Positions 42,686-53,903 are shown, counted from the first letter of the stretch. The stretch is DNA of 64,000 nt from Adiantum capillus-veneris (GCA_014529385.2 CM043971.1:98280985-98344984); one strand, 5' to 3'. Translations and numbers: made by a program. The notes: generated by a model from the letters alone, not told the origin.

Positions 42686-44658
42686 CTCCCCCTCGAGCTC
42701 TGCATGTCGCAGAGTCCAAGCATAGTCCGGAAACGTCGAAGCTTCTCAGCTCCGAGGGCCTTGGTAAAGATATCCGCTATCTGCTCCTCTGTGCTGACGT
42801 AGACCAAGTCGATGTCGCCCGCCAACACTCGCTCTCGAACGTAGTGGTAGTGGACCTCTATGTGTTTGGTCCTGGCATGGAACACTGGGTTCCTAGCCAA
42901 CTGCATGCTGCTGAGGTTGTCACAATGGATGAAAATCTGCTGGTCCACCTGCACTCCCAAGTCCTCAAGTAATGTGCGTAGCCAAGCTACCTCGTACGCC
43001 GCAACTGCTGCACCTCTGTACTCGGCCTCTGTGCTCGATAAAGCAACCGTAGGCTGCTTTTTGCTGCTCCAAGTAACAATAGAACTCCCAAAAGAGAACA
43101 TGAAGCCACTCGTAGATCTCCTATCAACAATGCTACCTGCCCAATCTGCATCTGTATACCCATACAATGCTAATGGTGCATCTGCTGCATAGAACAATGC
43201 GTAGTCAAGAGTACCTTGCACATACCTAAGTGTGCGTCGTACTCCATCCAAATGTGGCTTCCTCGGAAGTTGCATGAACTGACTCTCTAAGCCTCGTGTG
43301 TAGCTCAAGTCTGGCCTCGTGATAGTCAAGTAGATTAAACTACCCACAATCTTCCTGTACATGTTGACATCCTCAACAACATCACCCTTCTCTGCACTCA
43401 GCTTTGCATTCACATCCAAGGGAATAGAAATTGGCTTACAATCAGCCATACCATACTTTGACAACATGTCCAAAGCATACTGTCTCTGTGATAGCCATAC
43501 ACCCTCTGGAGTCCTGATCACCTCAATGCCAAGAAAGTAGCGCAACTCGCCTAAATCTTTCATTTCAAACTCCTGTTTGAGAAGACCCTTCACATGGTCA
43601 ATCTCCATAGCATTGTCACCAACAATAATAAGGTCATCTACATATATGGTAATGACCACAATCCCCACATCACTCTCATGTACATAGAGTGAATGATCAG
43701 CATGAGCTCTCCTAAAACCAATACTGACAAGATACTTGGCAATCCTGTCATACCATGCTCTAGAGCCTTGCTTCAAACCATACAAAGCTTTGAGAAGTCT
43801 GCATACATAATCTGGGTAACCTGGATCGACATAACCAGGTGGCTGATCCATATACACTTCCTCTTGCAACTCACCATTCAAGAAGGCATTCTTTACATCC
43901 ATTTGATGCATAATCCATCCTCTAGATGCAGCCACTGCTATGACAGCTCTCACAGTCGTCATCTTTTCCACTGGAGCAAAGGTCTCCTCATAGTCTATGC
44001 CATACGTCTGTGCATAACCCTTTGCGACCAGCCTTGCCTTGTGACGCTCAATGTTACCATCAGCCTTATGCTTGGTTTTATACACCCATTTACAGCCAAT
44101 AGCTTTCTTGCCACTTGGCAATGGCACCAACTCCCATGTGTCATTTGCTTCCAATGCAGCCATCTCTTCATTCATTGCATCATCCCAATGCACATTTCCA
44201 ACTGCATCCTCAAAACATGTGGGCTCCACATCCTGTATCACCTTAGCCATGTAGGCTTGGTGATGCGCTAGATACCCATCATAAGTCAATTTATGAACTG
44301 GATTTCTGACTCTATTAGATCTGCGCGGTCCTGGGTCACTCCTTTGCCCTCTAGCATCTTCTTGTACTTTCCTTACACCAGGTGTCCTGACAGCCGGAAT
44401 TCCAAATTCCTCATCAAGACTTTGTTCAGAACCATCTGAATCCATGTCTACATGTGAAAAACCTGATGATGCATCAACCATAAAGGGAGGTTCATCAACC
44501 TTTTCCTTTCCTTTTCGTGATACATTCCCTGTACCTGTTGGTGGAGTAACCTGCGTACGTAGTCTACCATTCCATGGTTTCTCAACAGAGCCATGAGAAG
44601 AGGACTCTTGTGGTCCACTCAAAACCTGTGACTGTGGCCTCACATTTTGTACAACCAC
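42658..44658 (-). CDS. pol: Copia RT and RNase H (element C ORF2)
   Basis: 666 codons from an internal ATG; the frame is open further upstream. Residues about 185 on give the Copia RT start GCKWVYKTKHKADG, then DYEETFAPVEKMTTVR, QMDVKNAFLNGEL and the catalytic TIYVDDLIIVG near 339. RNase H follows with YTDADWAGS, SSTEAEYRGA and HCDNLSS. It lacks its own gag fusion because of a one-base shift near 44700. Converts element RNA to cDNA in particles. Confidence 0.93.
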   Translation of the reverse strand: MVVQNVRPQSQVLSGPQESSSHGSVEKPWNGRLRTQVTPPTGTGNVSRKGKEKVDEPPFMVDASSGFSHVDMDSDGSEQSLDEEFGIPAVRTPGVRKVQEDARGQRSDPGPRRSNRVRNPVHKLTYDGYLAHHQAYMAKVIQDVEPTCFEDAVGNVHWDDAMNEEMAALEANDTWELVPLPSGKKAIGCKWVYKTKHKADGNIERHKARLVAKGYAQTYGIDYEETFAPVEKMTTVRAVIAVAASRGWIMHQMDVKNAFLNGELQEEVYMDQPPGYVDPGYPDYVCRLLKALYGLKQGSRAWYDRIAKYLVSIGFRRAHADHSLYVHESDVGIVVITIYVDDLIIVGDNAMEIDHVKGLLKQEFEMKDLGELRYFLGIEVIRTPEGVWLSQRQYALDMLSKYGMADCKPISIPLDVNAKLSAEKGDVVEDVNMYRKIVGSLIYLTITRPDLSYTRGLESQFMQLPRKPHLDGVRRTLRYVQGTLDYALFYAADAPLALYGYTDADWAGSIVDRRSTSGFMFSFGSSIVTWSSKKQPTVALSSTEAEYRGAAVAAYEVAWLRTLLEDLGVQVDQQIFIHCDNLSSMQLARNPVFHARTKHIEVHYHYVRERVLAGDIDLVYVSTEEQIADIFTKALGAEKLRRFRTMLGLCDMQSSRGSVEMSSSTP
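42686..42697 (-). other. Polypurine tract of element C
   Basis: The minus strand reads GAGGGGGAG immediately before the LTR. It is inside the C-terminal codons of pol. Confidence 0.85.
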
Positions 44659-44666
44659 ATCATCTT

Positions 44667-47000
44667 TTACATCAGCCCCAATAGTGCCATGTGCATTACT
44701 GTACCCATCTCATCAAAGACTACATCTCTGCTCACTCGTAATTCTCGTGTAGTAGGATTGTAGCACCTGTACCCCTTTTGTTCAGGGGAATATCCCACAA
44801 GAATACATTTCTCTGCTTTAGGATCCAATTTCCTACGCAACTCATCTGGTACATGCACGTAAGCTATGCAGCCAAACACTTTCAAGTGTGCCAAATCAGG
44901 CTTTGTACCTGTAAACTTTTCCTCAGGTGTTACATCATGCACCGCAGCTGTAGGTGTCCTGTTCATAATGTACACAGCTGTATTTACAGCTTCAGCCCAA
45001 AAATGATGAGGCATGTTCTTCTCATTCATCAATGCACGTGCAACCTCTGCAATGTGCCTGTTTTTCCTTTCTGCGACCCCATTCTGCTGTGGAGTATATC
45101 TGCATGTAAACTGCCTGTGTATACCATGCATTCGCAGAAAATCTGAAAAATCATTGGAGAAGTACTCTCCCCCTCCATCTGACCTCAATGTCTTGATTTG
45201 CATATCTGTCTCCTTCTCAATCATGACTTTGAAGTCTTGAAAGTGACCAAACACTTCACTTTTGTTACGCATGAAGTAGACCCATACTTTCCTTGTATGG
45301 TCATCAATGAAAGAGACATAATACCTGCAACCATGTATACTTGCAGTATCGATTGGACCCCAAACATCTGTGTGCACCACCTCAAGTGGATTTTTACATA
45401 CATTGTGCTCATGTGGAAATGAGCCCTTTGACTGTTTTCCAAACTGGCATGCTGCACACACTTTATGCATACCATCCACCTTGAATTTGGGCAAACCTTT
45501 TACAATCTGTTTTGATTGCATGCTGCGCAATCTCTGCTCATTGACATGGCCAATGCGTTTGTGCCAAATGTCAACATCACCCACAACACCTGTGCCCTGT
45601 GCAAATAATGCAGCTTTTACCTCAGGCATGTCTACATTTAGCGTAAACATTCTGCCCACACATTTGCCCTCTGTGATCAGCTTACAGCCATTCTGGAAAT
45701 CTTCTACATAACAGCCATTTGGATTGAAGCGAACCTGCAAACCCTGCTCAACCATTTGTCCAACAGAAACAAGATTCTTTGTAATGTTTGGGACATGAAG
45801 TACATTTGCTAAGTACTTTGATTTCCCACTCTTCGTATTTAGAGGTATGTTCCCTACATGAGCAATGGGGTGAGCTGTGTCATCTCCTGTCTGCACATAA
45901 CCTGACACATCTGGTTTGCGCATATCTCTAAACCACTCTCCATGAGACGTCATGTGATTAGAGGCACCTGAATCCACATACCAAACATCATCTTGGGTGG
46001 AATTCTCTGCAGTCATTGTATTCATTACATGTTGCATAACAAACATGCGCTCGTTTTTGCTGTCATCTGCATCTCTGCTAGTAGATGCATAGTTGCCCTG
46101 TTCTCTCTTTCTACTTGCTTTTCCCTTTGGACAGTCACGTGACATGTGACCTCTTTCACCACAAGTCCAACATTCTCTACTATCTGGAGTATGTTGCTGC
46201 CTGCTTGATCCTGCACCACGACCTCTTTGACTCCCCCTGCCTTGAGACTGGTTTCCCCTGCCACCTATATTGTTTTGATTTGATTGACCTTCCAGAAATT
46301 GGCCCCTGCAACCCCTTGGGCCTCGACCACGACCTCTACCTCTACCTCTGTTGGAGTTAGAATAGAAGGCCTGTTCAGAATTATTTCTGCCATGAGAAGA
46401 AGATGTGTCGAGGTTCTTCTCCTCAAGAATAAGCATAGAAATCAAATCTTGGAACACGGGGATGTCGTCTCTTGTATTCATGGAAGACCTAAAATGTACA
46501 TACTCATCTCCTAGACCATCCAAGCATGAACGGACAATGTCATCGTCTTCCACTGAGACTTTAATAGATCCAAGAGCCTCAATGATACTCTTGATCTTCA
46601 AAGCATAATCATTGATGGAGAGGTTGTTCCTCTTAACCTGATTTAGCTCCGACTTTAGTTGAAGCTTCCTGGCCTTGGTGTTCACCTCGAACACTCTGCC
46701 TAAGTTTCTCCATGCAATGGCGGGGGTTTCAGCATCCTGTAGATAGCCCATCATACCATCTGTGATGCTCATAGACAGCCAATACATCACTTTGCTCTGG
46801 CCTTGTTGCCAGTCCCTCAAAGCTTTCCTTTGTTCTGCTGTAGCATTTGCCTCGGGAATCTCTGGTTCCTTTTCATTGTCTCCTTCTACATAGTCCCAAT
46901 AACCTTTTCCTTTTAGGAAATTTGTTATTCTGAACTTCCATGCAGGGTAGTTATTTTTCTCAAGCTTCTCAGTAACAATCTGACTGAAACCATCAGACAT
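44667..47000 (-). CDS. gag-pol: Copia gag, protease and integrase (element C ORF1)
   Basis: 777 codons from ATG 47000. Gag N terminus (KLEKNNYPAWKFRI), an RG-rich segment, CCHC knuckle CWTCGERGHMSRDC near residue 276, protease WYVDSGASNHMT near 340, HHCC integrase module (WHKRIGH, CAACQFGK) from about 478, and core Asp, Asp, Glu in HTDVWGP, RSDGGGEY and PQQNGVAERKN. All catalytic residues are present. After VVFDE the frame is lost: the sequence reads into a stop within 11 codons, while the neighbouring frame continues to RT. Confidence 0.94.
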   Translation of the reverse strand: MSDGFSQIVTEKLEKNNYPAWKFRITNFLKGKGYWDYVEGDNEKEPEIPEANATAEQRKALRDWQQGQSKVMYWLSMSITDGMMGYLQDAETPAIAWRNLGRVFEVNTKARKLQLKSELNQVKRNNLSINDYALKIKSIIEALGSIKVSVEDDDIVRSCLDGLGDEYVHFRSSMNTRDDIPVFQDLISMLILEEKNLDTSSSHGRNNSEQAFYSNSNRGRGRGRGRGPRGCRGQFLEGQSNQNNIGGRGNQSQGRGSQRGRGAGSSRQQHTPDSRECWTCGERGHMSRDCPKGKASRKREQGNYASTSRDADDSKNERMFVMQHVMNTMTAENSTQDDVWYVDSGASNHMTSHGEWFRDMRKPDVSGYVQTGDDTAHPIAHVGNIPLNTKSGKSKYLANVLHVPNITKNLVSVGQMVEQGLQVRFNPNGCYVEDFQNGCKLITEGKCVGRMFTLNVDMPEVKAALFAQGTGVVGDVDIWHKRIGHVNEQRLRSMQSKQIVKGLPKFKVDGMHKVCAACQFGKQSKGSFPHEHNVCKNPLEVVHTDVWGPIDTASIHGCRYYVSFIDDHTRKVWVYFMRNKSEVFGHFQDFKVMIEKETDMQIKTLRSDGGGEYFSNDFSDFLRMHGIHRQFTCRYTPQQNGVAERKNRHIAEVARALMNEKNMPHHFWAEAVNTAVYIMNRTPTAAVHDVTPEEKFTGTKPDLAHLKVFGCIAYVHVPDELRRKLDPKAEKCILVGYSPEQKGYRCYNPTTRELRVSRDVVFDEMGTVMHMALLGLM

Positions 47001-47260
47001 CTTGAAGCACTAAGAAAAAATAGCTGCAATCTGCAAAAACCTGCAAATCTGCTAAACCTGCTATCGTGGTTCTTGTAACGCTTTCTACACTCAACGAGTG
47101 TCCACAACCAAGTGTACATACAACCACTGTACTTGTACAGTAAATCTCTGTATACTGCACTTTGGAGACCTGTTCAGAAACTTGTTCAGAATCTGGTCGT
47201 GGATTGCGAACGAAGGGATTGTGATGCTCTTGCTCTCTTAGCCTCTCTTGCCTGCACCAG

Positions 47261-47272
47261 GCTCTGATACCA
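47261..47272 (-). other. Primer-binding site of element C
   Basis: The minus strand reads TGGTATCAGAGC, the exact plant Copia initiator tRNA-Met site, adjoining the 5' LTR. Confidence 0.95.
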
Positions 47273-47594
47273 TGTAAAGAATGAGGATGCAAGAGAGCTA
47301 CACAAGACAAGCACAAAGCACACAGAGATGGAAAGCTTCTTCTTCTTCTTCACAGAAAAGAGAGTACAAAATGACTAAGTACTAAAGCTGAAAAGTAGCA
47401 CATATGTACATGCGGTCACTGAGTGTGAACTCGCTAGAAGCGTACTAGGCTGGCACTATAAGTGTAGTCCAGCTGTAGAATCACTGGCAGAGATCCTCCG
47501 TGTCGGTCACCTAACGCGCCAATGAGTAAATGCCGTAAGCGGCCAAGACCCGTAGTGGATGCCAACTCAAGGTGTAGAGCTCGACATCTCAACA
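47273..47594 (-). repeat. 5' LTR of element C
   Basis: 322 bp with TG...CA ends on the minus strand; partner of 42364-42685. No strong TATA is visible, although the word CTTATAGTG occurs mid-LTR. Confidence 0.96.
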
Positions 47595-47599
47595 TCAAG

Positions 47600-48361
47600 A
47601 CCAACCACAAAGGGGATTACATGAATGTTCCTGTAATTGCTACACAAGTTCAAACCCTCATTGATTAACCAACCCTTTTTGTGAAATAAATGGTTTGAGA
47701 TGTGTCCAACTGATGAAACCTATTACAGAAATGCCCCATAGCATCTCAAAAATCGACCCAACCTATTGTCTCATCAACAGAAGGCGCTACTGGGATAGTT
47801 TCTATTTATGGGAAAACAAAAGGCCAGCGGTTCTCAACTACCCTGTATTGACAAAGCCTGCCAGTAATTTCCCTCCCTCGGAGAAATATATGATACACAC
47901 CCTCAATAAAGTCATAAATAAAATGAATAAGGTTCTAGATCTCGCATGCCAGATGCTTGTAAAGATTGCCAAAATTCCAGTTACATGCATCATAGTGTTT
48001 GAAGATATTGAAGCAACTGACCACCCCTGGAAAGTATTTGTGGAAGGAACTAGAGGGTTGTATTGGAAACTAGAAACTGAAGTTCCAAGCAGAAAAATAA
48101 TCATGGAGTTGTATGCACGAATCATGTTTTTGCCTTCACACTACATGCAAACTTTTGAAGAGCATTCATGACATGATTCTTTGAAACTGTCTAATCAATA
48201 TTCAACCCCATGATGAAGGAGCTGCTTACACAACGCATTGCATATTTGAATACTCTAGGTAATAACACATTCAGAGAAAGGCAACCAAGATCAAGATAGA
48301 AGCCAGAGCACAAAAATTTAGGAAACTCACCCGAACACTTGACAAGCAAACCTTAGATTAC
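47600..48361 (+). pseudogene. Element A accessory ORF, C-terminal domain
   Basis: Continues from 42358 after the Copia insertion. DPTYCLINRRRYWDSFYLW, LDLACQMLVKIAK and RIMFLPSHYMQTFEE correspond to B's LSCQMLKKICR and RIMFLPSFHMQTFEE. A longer open stretch (47695-48171) is only a surviving part. It ends near EKQTLDY, close to the purine tract. Confidence 0.8.
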
Positions 48362-48443
48362 TAATACAGCTCGAGATGGCACCTACATCCAGATCAGAAT
48401 TTGACAAAGATGCAAAGCAAGTTTGCACAAGGAAGTGCAAAGA

Positions 48444-49250
48444 ATAGGAAGGGGGAATGTTTGGAGGATGCAGCGGACGGACACCCAAAGAGCCGGCTAC
48501 AAGCCACAACTCATTGTACTCTATCTTTTTTCCAAAGAAGCTTTGTAATTAGAAAGTAATGATTCTTGAAGTGTATTTGTAGAGCCTATTATTCTCTATT
48601 TTCCACTCAAAACCTACAAGCTTTGTAAAGTGTCCAATGGCCGTGGAAAAGGGTCCCAAGTCTTTGGGTCAAAACCCTTAGTTTCTAAAGTAACATCATC
48701 ATTATATATAAGGAGTTTTTGGACGTCAATTGAGAGCTACAACTCTGTCACAACTTGTAATCAATCTTTCTCTTTGTCTAGTAATTAGAAATCGATTCCA
48801 ATTAGTACATTGTGTTCTTTGTCTCATGCTCTTGAATCTAAGTGTAGTCATTCTCAGTTTTGTTGTGGTTTGAGACAACCTATTTGTGAGCTAAATGCAT
48901 AAATATGAGTGCTAAAGTGGTTATTTTTTTATGTTCTGACCTTGGAACAGTGTTTCTAAGCCATAGAGCTATCTTTTTAATAGGTATGTTGTAATTTTTT
49001 GCACATTTTTTGGGATGGATTGTGATTTTGGTACTCCCTATGATGACCACATAGCTTGGTAGCATTGTGCCCTTAGGTGTTATAATACTCGTCCTTAAGT
49101 TTTGTTGCATTCCGACTATGTTTGAATGTCAAAAAGTGTGATGACCTAGAGCGGTGAGACTGGACAGAGGTAGATTTCCAGACTAGAGAGTGATATATTT
49201 TTTTTTGTAGTCAATTGCGTGGTTCGGTGGGTTCACTTCTTGAGATTGAA
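48444..49250 (+). repeat. Polypurine tract and 3' LTR of element A
   Basis: ATAGGAAGGGGGAA (48444-48457) precedes TGTTTGGAGGATGCAGC at 48458. A TATA-like tract (attatatataagg) lies near 48702. The downstream half resembles the LTR of element E (52290 on) in many words, such as gtgttt/cctac, ggatggat/cctga and cttggtagcattgtgccc. The 3' end is uncertain because the 5' LTR of A was not found. Confidence 0.65.
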
Positions 49251-49379
49251 AACCTCAAAGAGTCTCCGTGCCCCATCCTAAGTCTCTTCCCTTAGTATTG
49301 ACATATGATAGTGCCAGATAGCTGTGTTGCAGACGTCCGTCGTGGTGACCCACTAACAGATCCAAATGCGTGGTTAAAC

Positions 49380-52183
49380 CCATGGCAGGACGCTCTACAG
49401 TACAACCTCCAAAGAAGAAAGCAATTGGGAAGAGCTCAAGGAAAAAGAAGTCTGAGAGCAAAGAGACAGAATTAGATGTAACGCTGAGCAAGGATACCCC
49501 GTCTGAATACAGGTCATCAGATGACAAGGAAAAGGAAGAGTAGGAGGAGGAAGAAAAAGAAGATTATACAATCCCTAAGGTTGAACTAAAAATAAGATCT
49601 TGTGAGCATAGAGATCCTGTTCCGATCTCTCAAGCTCGAAGGTCCATGGAAGAAGCTCAATAACTAAGAGAGGAGCTCCACAAAAAGACATCCAAAGAAA
49701 AGAGGGAGCTTGGAGCTAATGCTGAAAATGAAGAATAAAGTGACCAAGATAAGCCACTAGAGCAAAAAGGATTAGAGAGGAGCTCAAACATAAAGCAGAA
49801 CAAAGGAATAACGAGTCCAAGCAACAACGCGTCGATAATCTCAAATCATCCAATAAATCTACCAAGTTCAAGGAGGTTGATAGGACTCACACTGACAAGA
49901 AAGAGACAGAAGAAGAGTATAATGTGGATCCTTTGGAATTCCATACTGAAAACATCCCATCAACATTGAATCGACCAAGCACCCCTCCTCCGACTCAATA
50001 ATCAACTGACTAAAAAATTGATAGAGAGATATTTGAGCAAAAAATAGAGGTGCCAAAGCAAACAACGAAGCAAGTGCTACCAACACCACCCATGAATCAA
50101 GTGGTGGATAAAGCAAAAGGTGAAGAAAAGGAGCAGGATCCACCGTCACCTCAAGAGCAAAGTGATAAGGACAGAACAGAGGCATCAAAAGGAAAATAAG
50201 AAGCAGTACCTCTAGCCAACCACAAAGGACAAAGCCAAAGCCGATATCACCCCGCTCACAAGCCACAATAGAATAAGGAAGGCGGTTGATAGACTCTTTT
50301 GACATTGACAATCATTTGGAACAAATCAAGCTACAATTCCAATGTTAAAAGGTACTCCAACGAACCTTCAGTAGTGGGAGCAGAAAGATACCCAAGGGAG
50401 ATTCTCAAGTCTAAAGGCTAACACTTAAGGTCAAACAAGAGCTAAAACAGAAAGATTGAATAATTTACAAGGTATCAACGAAACTTCAAGAAAAGCAATA
50501 AAAAGGTATCCAACGAAAGCTTCAAGATAAGCTTAAAAGGGAGCAGAAAAATGTTGCCCATTTCTAGCAAGATTCTCAAGTCTCAATGAGGCTAACACAA
50601 ATTTCCAAGTCGAGCAACACCGCCTCAAAGAAGAGCTAAAAAGAGAAAGGAAAAAGAACATAAAACTATGGGAGTCCTATGGGATTGTCAGTAAAATACT
50701 TACACAACTCCTAACAATGCAAGACACCCCATCCCCTGCTTCTACTTCAACAATGCCAGCCTCAGCGATACAAGAGTTGAAGGATCTCAAGGCGGTTCTA
50801 TCTCAAGAACAATATGACATGCAAATTATGATAGCTGGACATAAGGCCATTTAAAAGCAAAAAGAGGATGAAATGTACTGCTCCAGGAACAATTGGCAAA
50901 AGAAAAATAAGAGATGGATACTCAAAGCGTCGCACATATTGTGGCTTTACAATAGAAAGATCTGGCCATTAGTGCCATGAAAGCCAACCAACAATAGTAG
51001 AAGTTCCTTAGACAACCAGGCAGGAATAGATGACCATGGATCTTCTTCCTATAGAACTGCATAACACTTCTAAAGATGCACATTACATGAATTTGAAAAT
51101 ACAAACAGTCAAGCAGATGCCAGAGAGGAAATTCAAAAGTGGATCTCAAAAGTGCACGACCCTTCACACAAATCATATATGCAATACAAACTCAAGGTAC
51201 TAGAGTCGGCTGCACTTTTGTGATCACACTTGACAAAGTGGTTAAGAACCATGGGTGAAATATGAGTGCAATGTCGTTAATGAGAGAAGAGGCTCTCTTA
51301 TGGAAAAAGAAAATGATGCCTAGCCACACGCGGGATTATAGGGATGTCCCTGCAATTTCTACACAAATTTAGACAATCCTCAACAACCAACCCTTGTGGA
51401 GAAAGAAATGGTTCAAAAAGCACCCAATTGATGAGATATATTACAAAATCACGCTGCAACATCTAAGGATCGATCCAACTTACTGCTCAATCAATAGAAG
51501 GCAATCTTGGGATAGCTTCTACAACTAGAAAAGTAAAAGACGGGTAGTGTTGAACCACCCAATTCTCACAAAGCCAGTAGGAAACTTCCCACCAACTCAG
51601 AAATATATGGTCAATAATCTAAGAGGCGTCATCAATTAGATGAAGAATGTCCGGGACTTGGCTTGCCAAATGCTGGTGAAAATTTCAAAGACACCAACTC
51701 AGAAATATATGGTCAATAATCTAAGAGGCGTCATCAATTAGATGAAGAATGTCCGGGACTTGGCTTGCCAAATGCTGGTGAAAATTTCAAAGATGATCAT
51801 CACTTGTATCACAACTTTTGAAGACATAGAAGAAGTGGAACATCCTTGGCAAGTATTCCTAGAAGCAAGCAGAGGGCTATGTTGGAATCTAGAGATAGAG
51901 ATTCCAAGTGGAAACATCATCATGGGGTTGTATGCCCGCGTCATGTTTCTTCCCTCTCAGTACATGCAAACATTTGAAGAGGCAGTCATGACAGGGTTCT
52001 TTGAAGTAGATTCATCCATCTTCAACCCCATAATAAAGAATTTGCATGCTCGTCACATTGCATATCAAAGCACATTGAGCAACGATCCATTCAAGGAGCT
52101 GGCAACAAAAGTAGAGATAGAAGCAAGGGCGGAAAAGTTCAAACAGCTCACACGGACTCTAGAAAAGCGAACATTGGACTATT
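49380..52183 (+). pseudogene. Element E accessory ORF
   Basis: A third homologue of the accessory ORF. A basic start (PPKKKAIGKSSRKKKSE) is followed by a charged middle matching A (PPPTQ, TTKQVLPTPP, then SPQEQSDKD). The C-terminal domain has DPTYCSINRRQSWDSFY, ARVMFLPSQYMQTFEEAVMTGFFE and RTLEKRTLDY. The N-terminal globular part seen in B and A is missing. No gag or pol of E is in the window: the copy starts right after A's LTR. Many stops. Confidence 0.75.
51590..51793. repeat. 102-bp tandem duplication in element E accessory ORF
   Basis: 51590-51691 and 51692-51793 are essentially identical, covering the ACQMLVKIS segment of the C-terminal domain. 102 is a multiple of three (34 codons). 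It is recent. Confidence 0.95.
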
Positions 52184-52274
52184 AAAGAAGATACATCCAA
52201 AATTCCAGCAGTTGTCCAAGCAAAGCAAAACACTCAAAAGGAAACCAAGGCAATTTGCATTAGGGGGTGCAAAG

Positions 52275-53060
52275 ACTAGGAAGGGGGAAATGTTAGCAGT
52301 CAAGCCAGATGAGTGCCCTTCAAGTCGACCCCTTCTTCCTTGAGCCTAAAATTTTGATGTATTCCCATTCTTTTTTCGAAATCCTTATTTTCATCATCTT
52401 TGATTAAAGATGGATAAACTCTGAGAAGCTGAGTTATAAAGTCTGTGATGAGTCTAAGTCATGTACGGTCGACCACTGGCCAAGAGAGCCCTAGGTCTAA
52501 ATCCTAAGTTGTAAACTGGGAAAACACATGATCATTATCAAGTTTAAAGAGTTTGAAGCGTACGGTTGAGAGTGGCTTCTTTCCTACAACTTATAGTCCT
52601 CACATCTTGAGCTCTCCTGATGACATTTCAATTCTGAAACTTGCAATGTATTCCTTGTTCAATGCTCTTTCATTCAAAGACGCTCATTGTCAATTCTGCT
52701 GTGATTTTTGACTACGCATTAGTAGACTAAATCTACTATTTTGAGTGCATATATGAGTATTTTTTGACATTCCGACTATAGGAGAGTGTTCCTACACCCT
52801 AGGGCGACCTTCTTGATGTGTTCTGTTGTAGTTTTTGAGACCTAAATTATGATGGATCCTGATTTTTGTATGCCTCAAAATGCAACCAAACTTGGTAGGT
52901 TAGTGCCCCTAAGTGTCCTTGACCTTCTCCTAGAGTTTTGTAGCAATTGGACTCTGATGGAGTGCCAAAATAGGTTGATGATTGAGTGAGGAATTTCAAA
53001 AGCCGAGCAAGATTTTTCGACCAGTTCACCTGTGCCCGACCTCCCGGCTCGCTAAAGTAA
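52275..53060 (+). repeat. Polypurine tract and 3' LTR of element E
   Basis: CTAGGAAGGGGGAAA (52275-52289) precedes TGTTAGCAGTCAAGCC at 52290. Sequence from about 52600 resembles the LTR of A. The end is not fixed; homology to A stops by about 53050. Confidence 0.6.
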
Positions 53061-53702
53061 AAAAAAAGTGCTTAGACAATTTTGAGCGTTTTTTTAAAAG
53101 TTAGTCAGTGTCCATTAAAATATATTACAGAAAATATAAGCCTTTTGCCTAAAGATACAATTTTCTTTGCTGGGTTTTTCAAAGGCAAACCCATGTTATT
53201 TATCTTATTTGTTGCATTTGAACGTCTTTAAAACCCACTAGTATGGCCGGCTGCCTTCGGCGGCCTCTCTCTCTCCCTCTCTCCCTCTTTATCGCGTGCA
53301 AAGGGGCTTGTTTTTGTTTTGGACTTTAGTCTTCAGGTCGCAGATTACGACATGTGTAAAGGGCTCCCCCTTCCGCCATATTATGCTAGTAGATGTTATT
53401 TACGTGAACTGTAGATGTGGATTGGGAAAATAATAAGTGATTATTTTTCTCAATGTTTTTATTATGGTTGAAATTATGCCAAACAAAACTCTTTTCTAAG
53501 AGTCCGCACGGCCACTGACTCCTAAAGGCAAGTTTACAGAGAAAACATAGTAACCTTTCAAAACTTCATTAACAAAGAAATACATAGTAGCAACACAAAA
53601 TCCTTCTTCTCAACACACACACCTTCCTTCCCTACCTTTCCTACAATTGAAATTGCACCACAAAAGAAGCACAGAGTGACATTCAAGCTTAGTGTATGGC
53701 AT
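53061..53702. other. No recognisable gene
   Basis: Short CT tracts near 53265-53290. On the minus strand this would be leader sequence downstream of the primer-like site at 53703-53720. No conserved protein found. Confidence 0.45.
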
Positions 53703-53720
53703 TCCCCGGCAACGATGCCA
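53703..53720 (-). other. tRNA-Asp-like primer-binding site
   Basis: The minus strand reads TGGCATCGTTGCCGGGGA, 16 of 18 bases of the usual tRNA-Asp site TGGCGCCGTTGCCGGGGA. The two changes are a CpG-to-CpA and a neighbouring C-to-T. Upstream on the minus strand lies a TGTACA end, then the insertion L, then sequence shared with 451-650. Confidence 0.6.
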
Positions 53721-53900
53721 AAAATGTACACGTCTGTCGCACGTGTTGACGAGAGCAAAGCGAACCCTGAACATCGATGGCCTCTAAAACACCAGGGGCC
53801 GAATGGCACGCCTCAAGCCTGTCACGGTAAAGCGAACAGGAGGCACCACCTAGCTTTGAGCGGCTAGGACGCACACCACGATGATATGAACACTGCAAAC

Positions 53901-53903
<3 letters not shown>

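Larger units (their letters stand above)
42364..47594 (-). mobile_element. Full-length Copia element C (5,231 bp)
   Basis: LTRs of 322 bp at both ends differ at four positions. The 5-bp TSD TCAAG is at 42359-42363 and 47595-47599. It has a tRNA-Met primer site, a polypurine tract and complete gag-protease-integrase and RT-RNase H coding, with one frameshift between them. It is inserted in the accessory ORF of element A. It is recent and possibly still mobile with help. Confidence 0.97.

Noticed and set aside
42860-46608. Plus-strand frames inside the Copia element (for example 43693-44271)
   Set aside because: They are antisense shadows of the well-supported minus-strand gag, integrase and RT frames.
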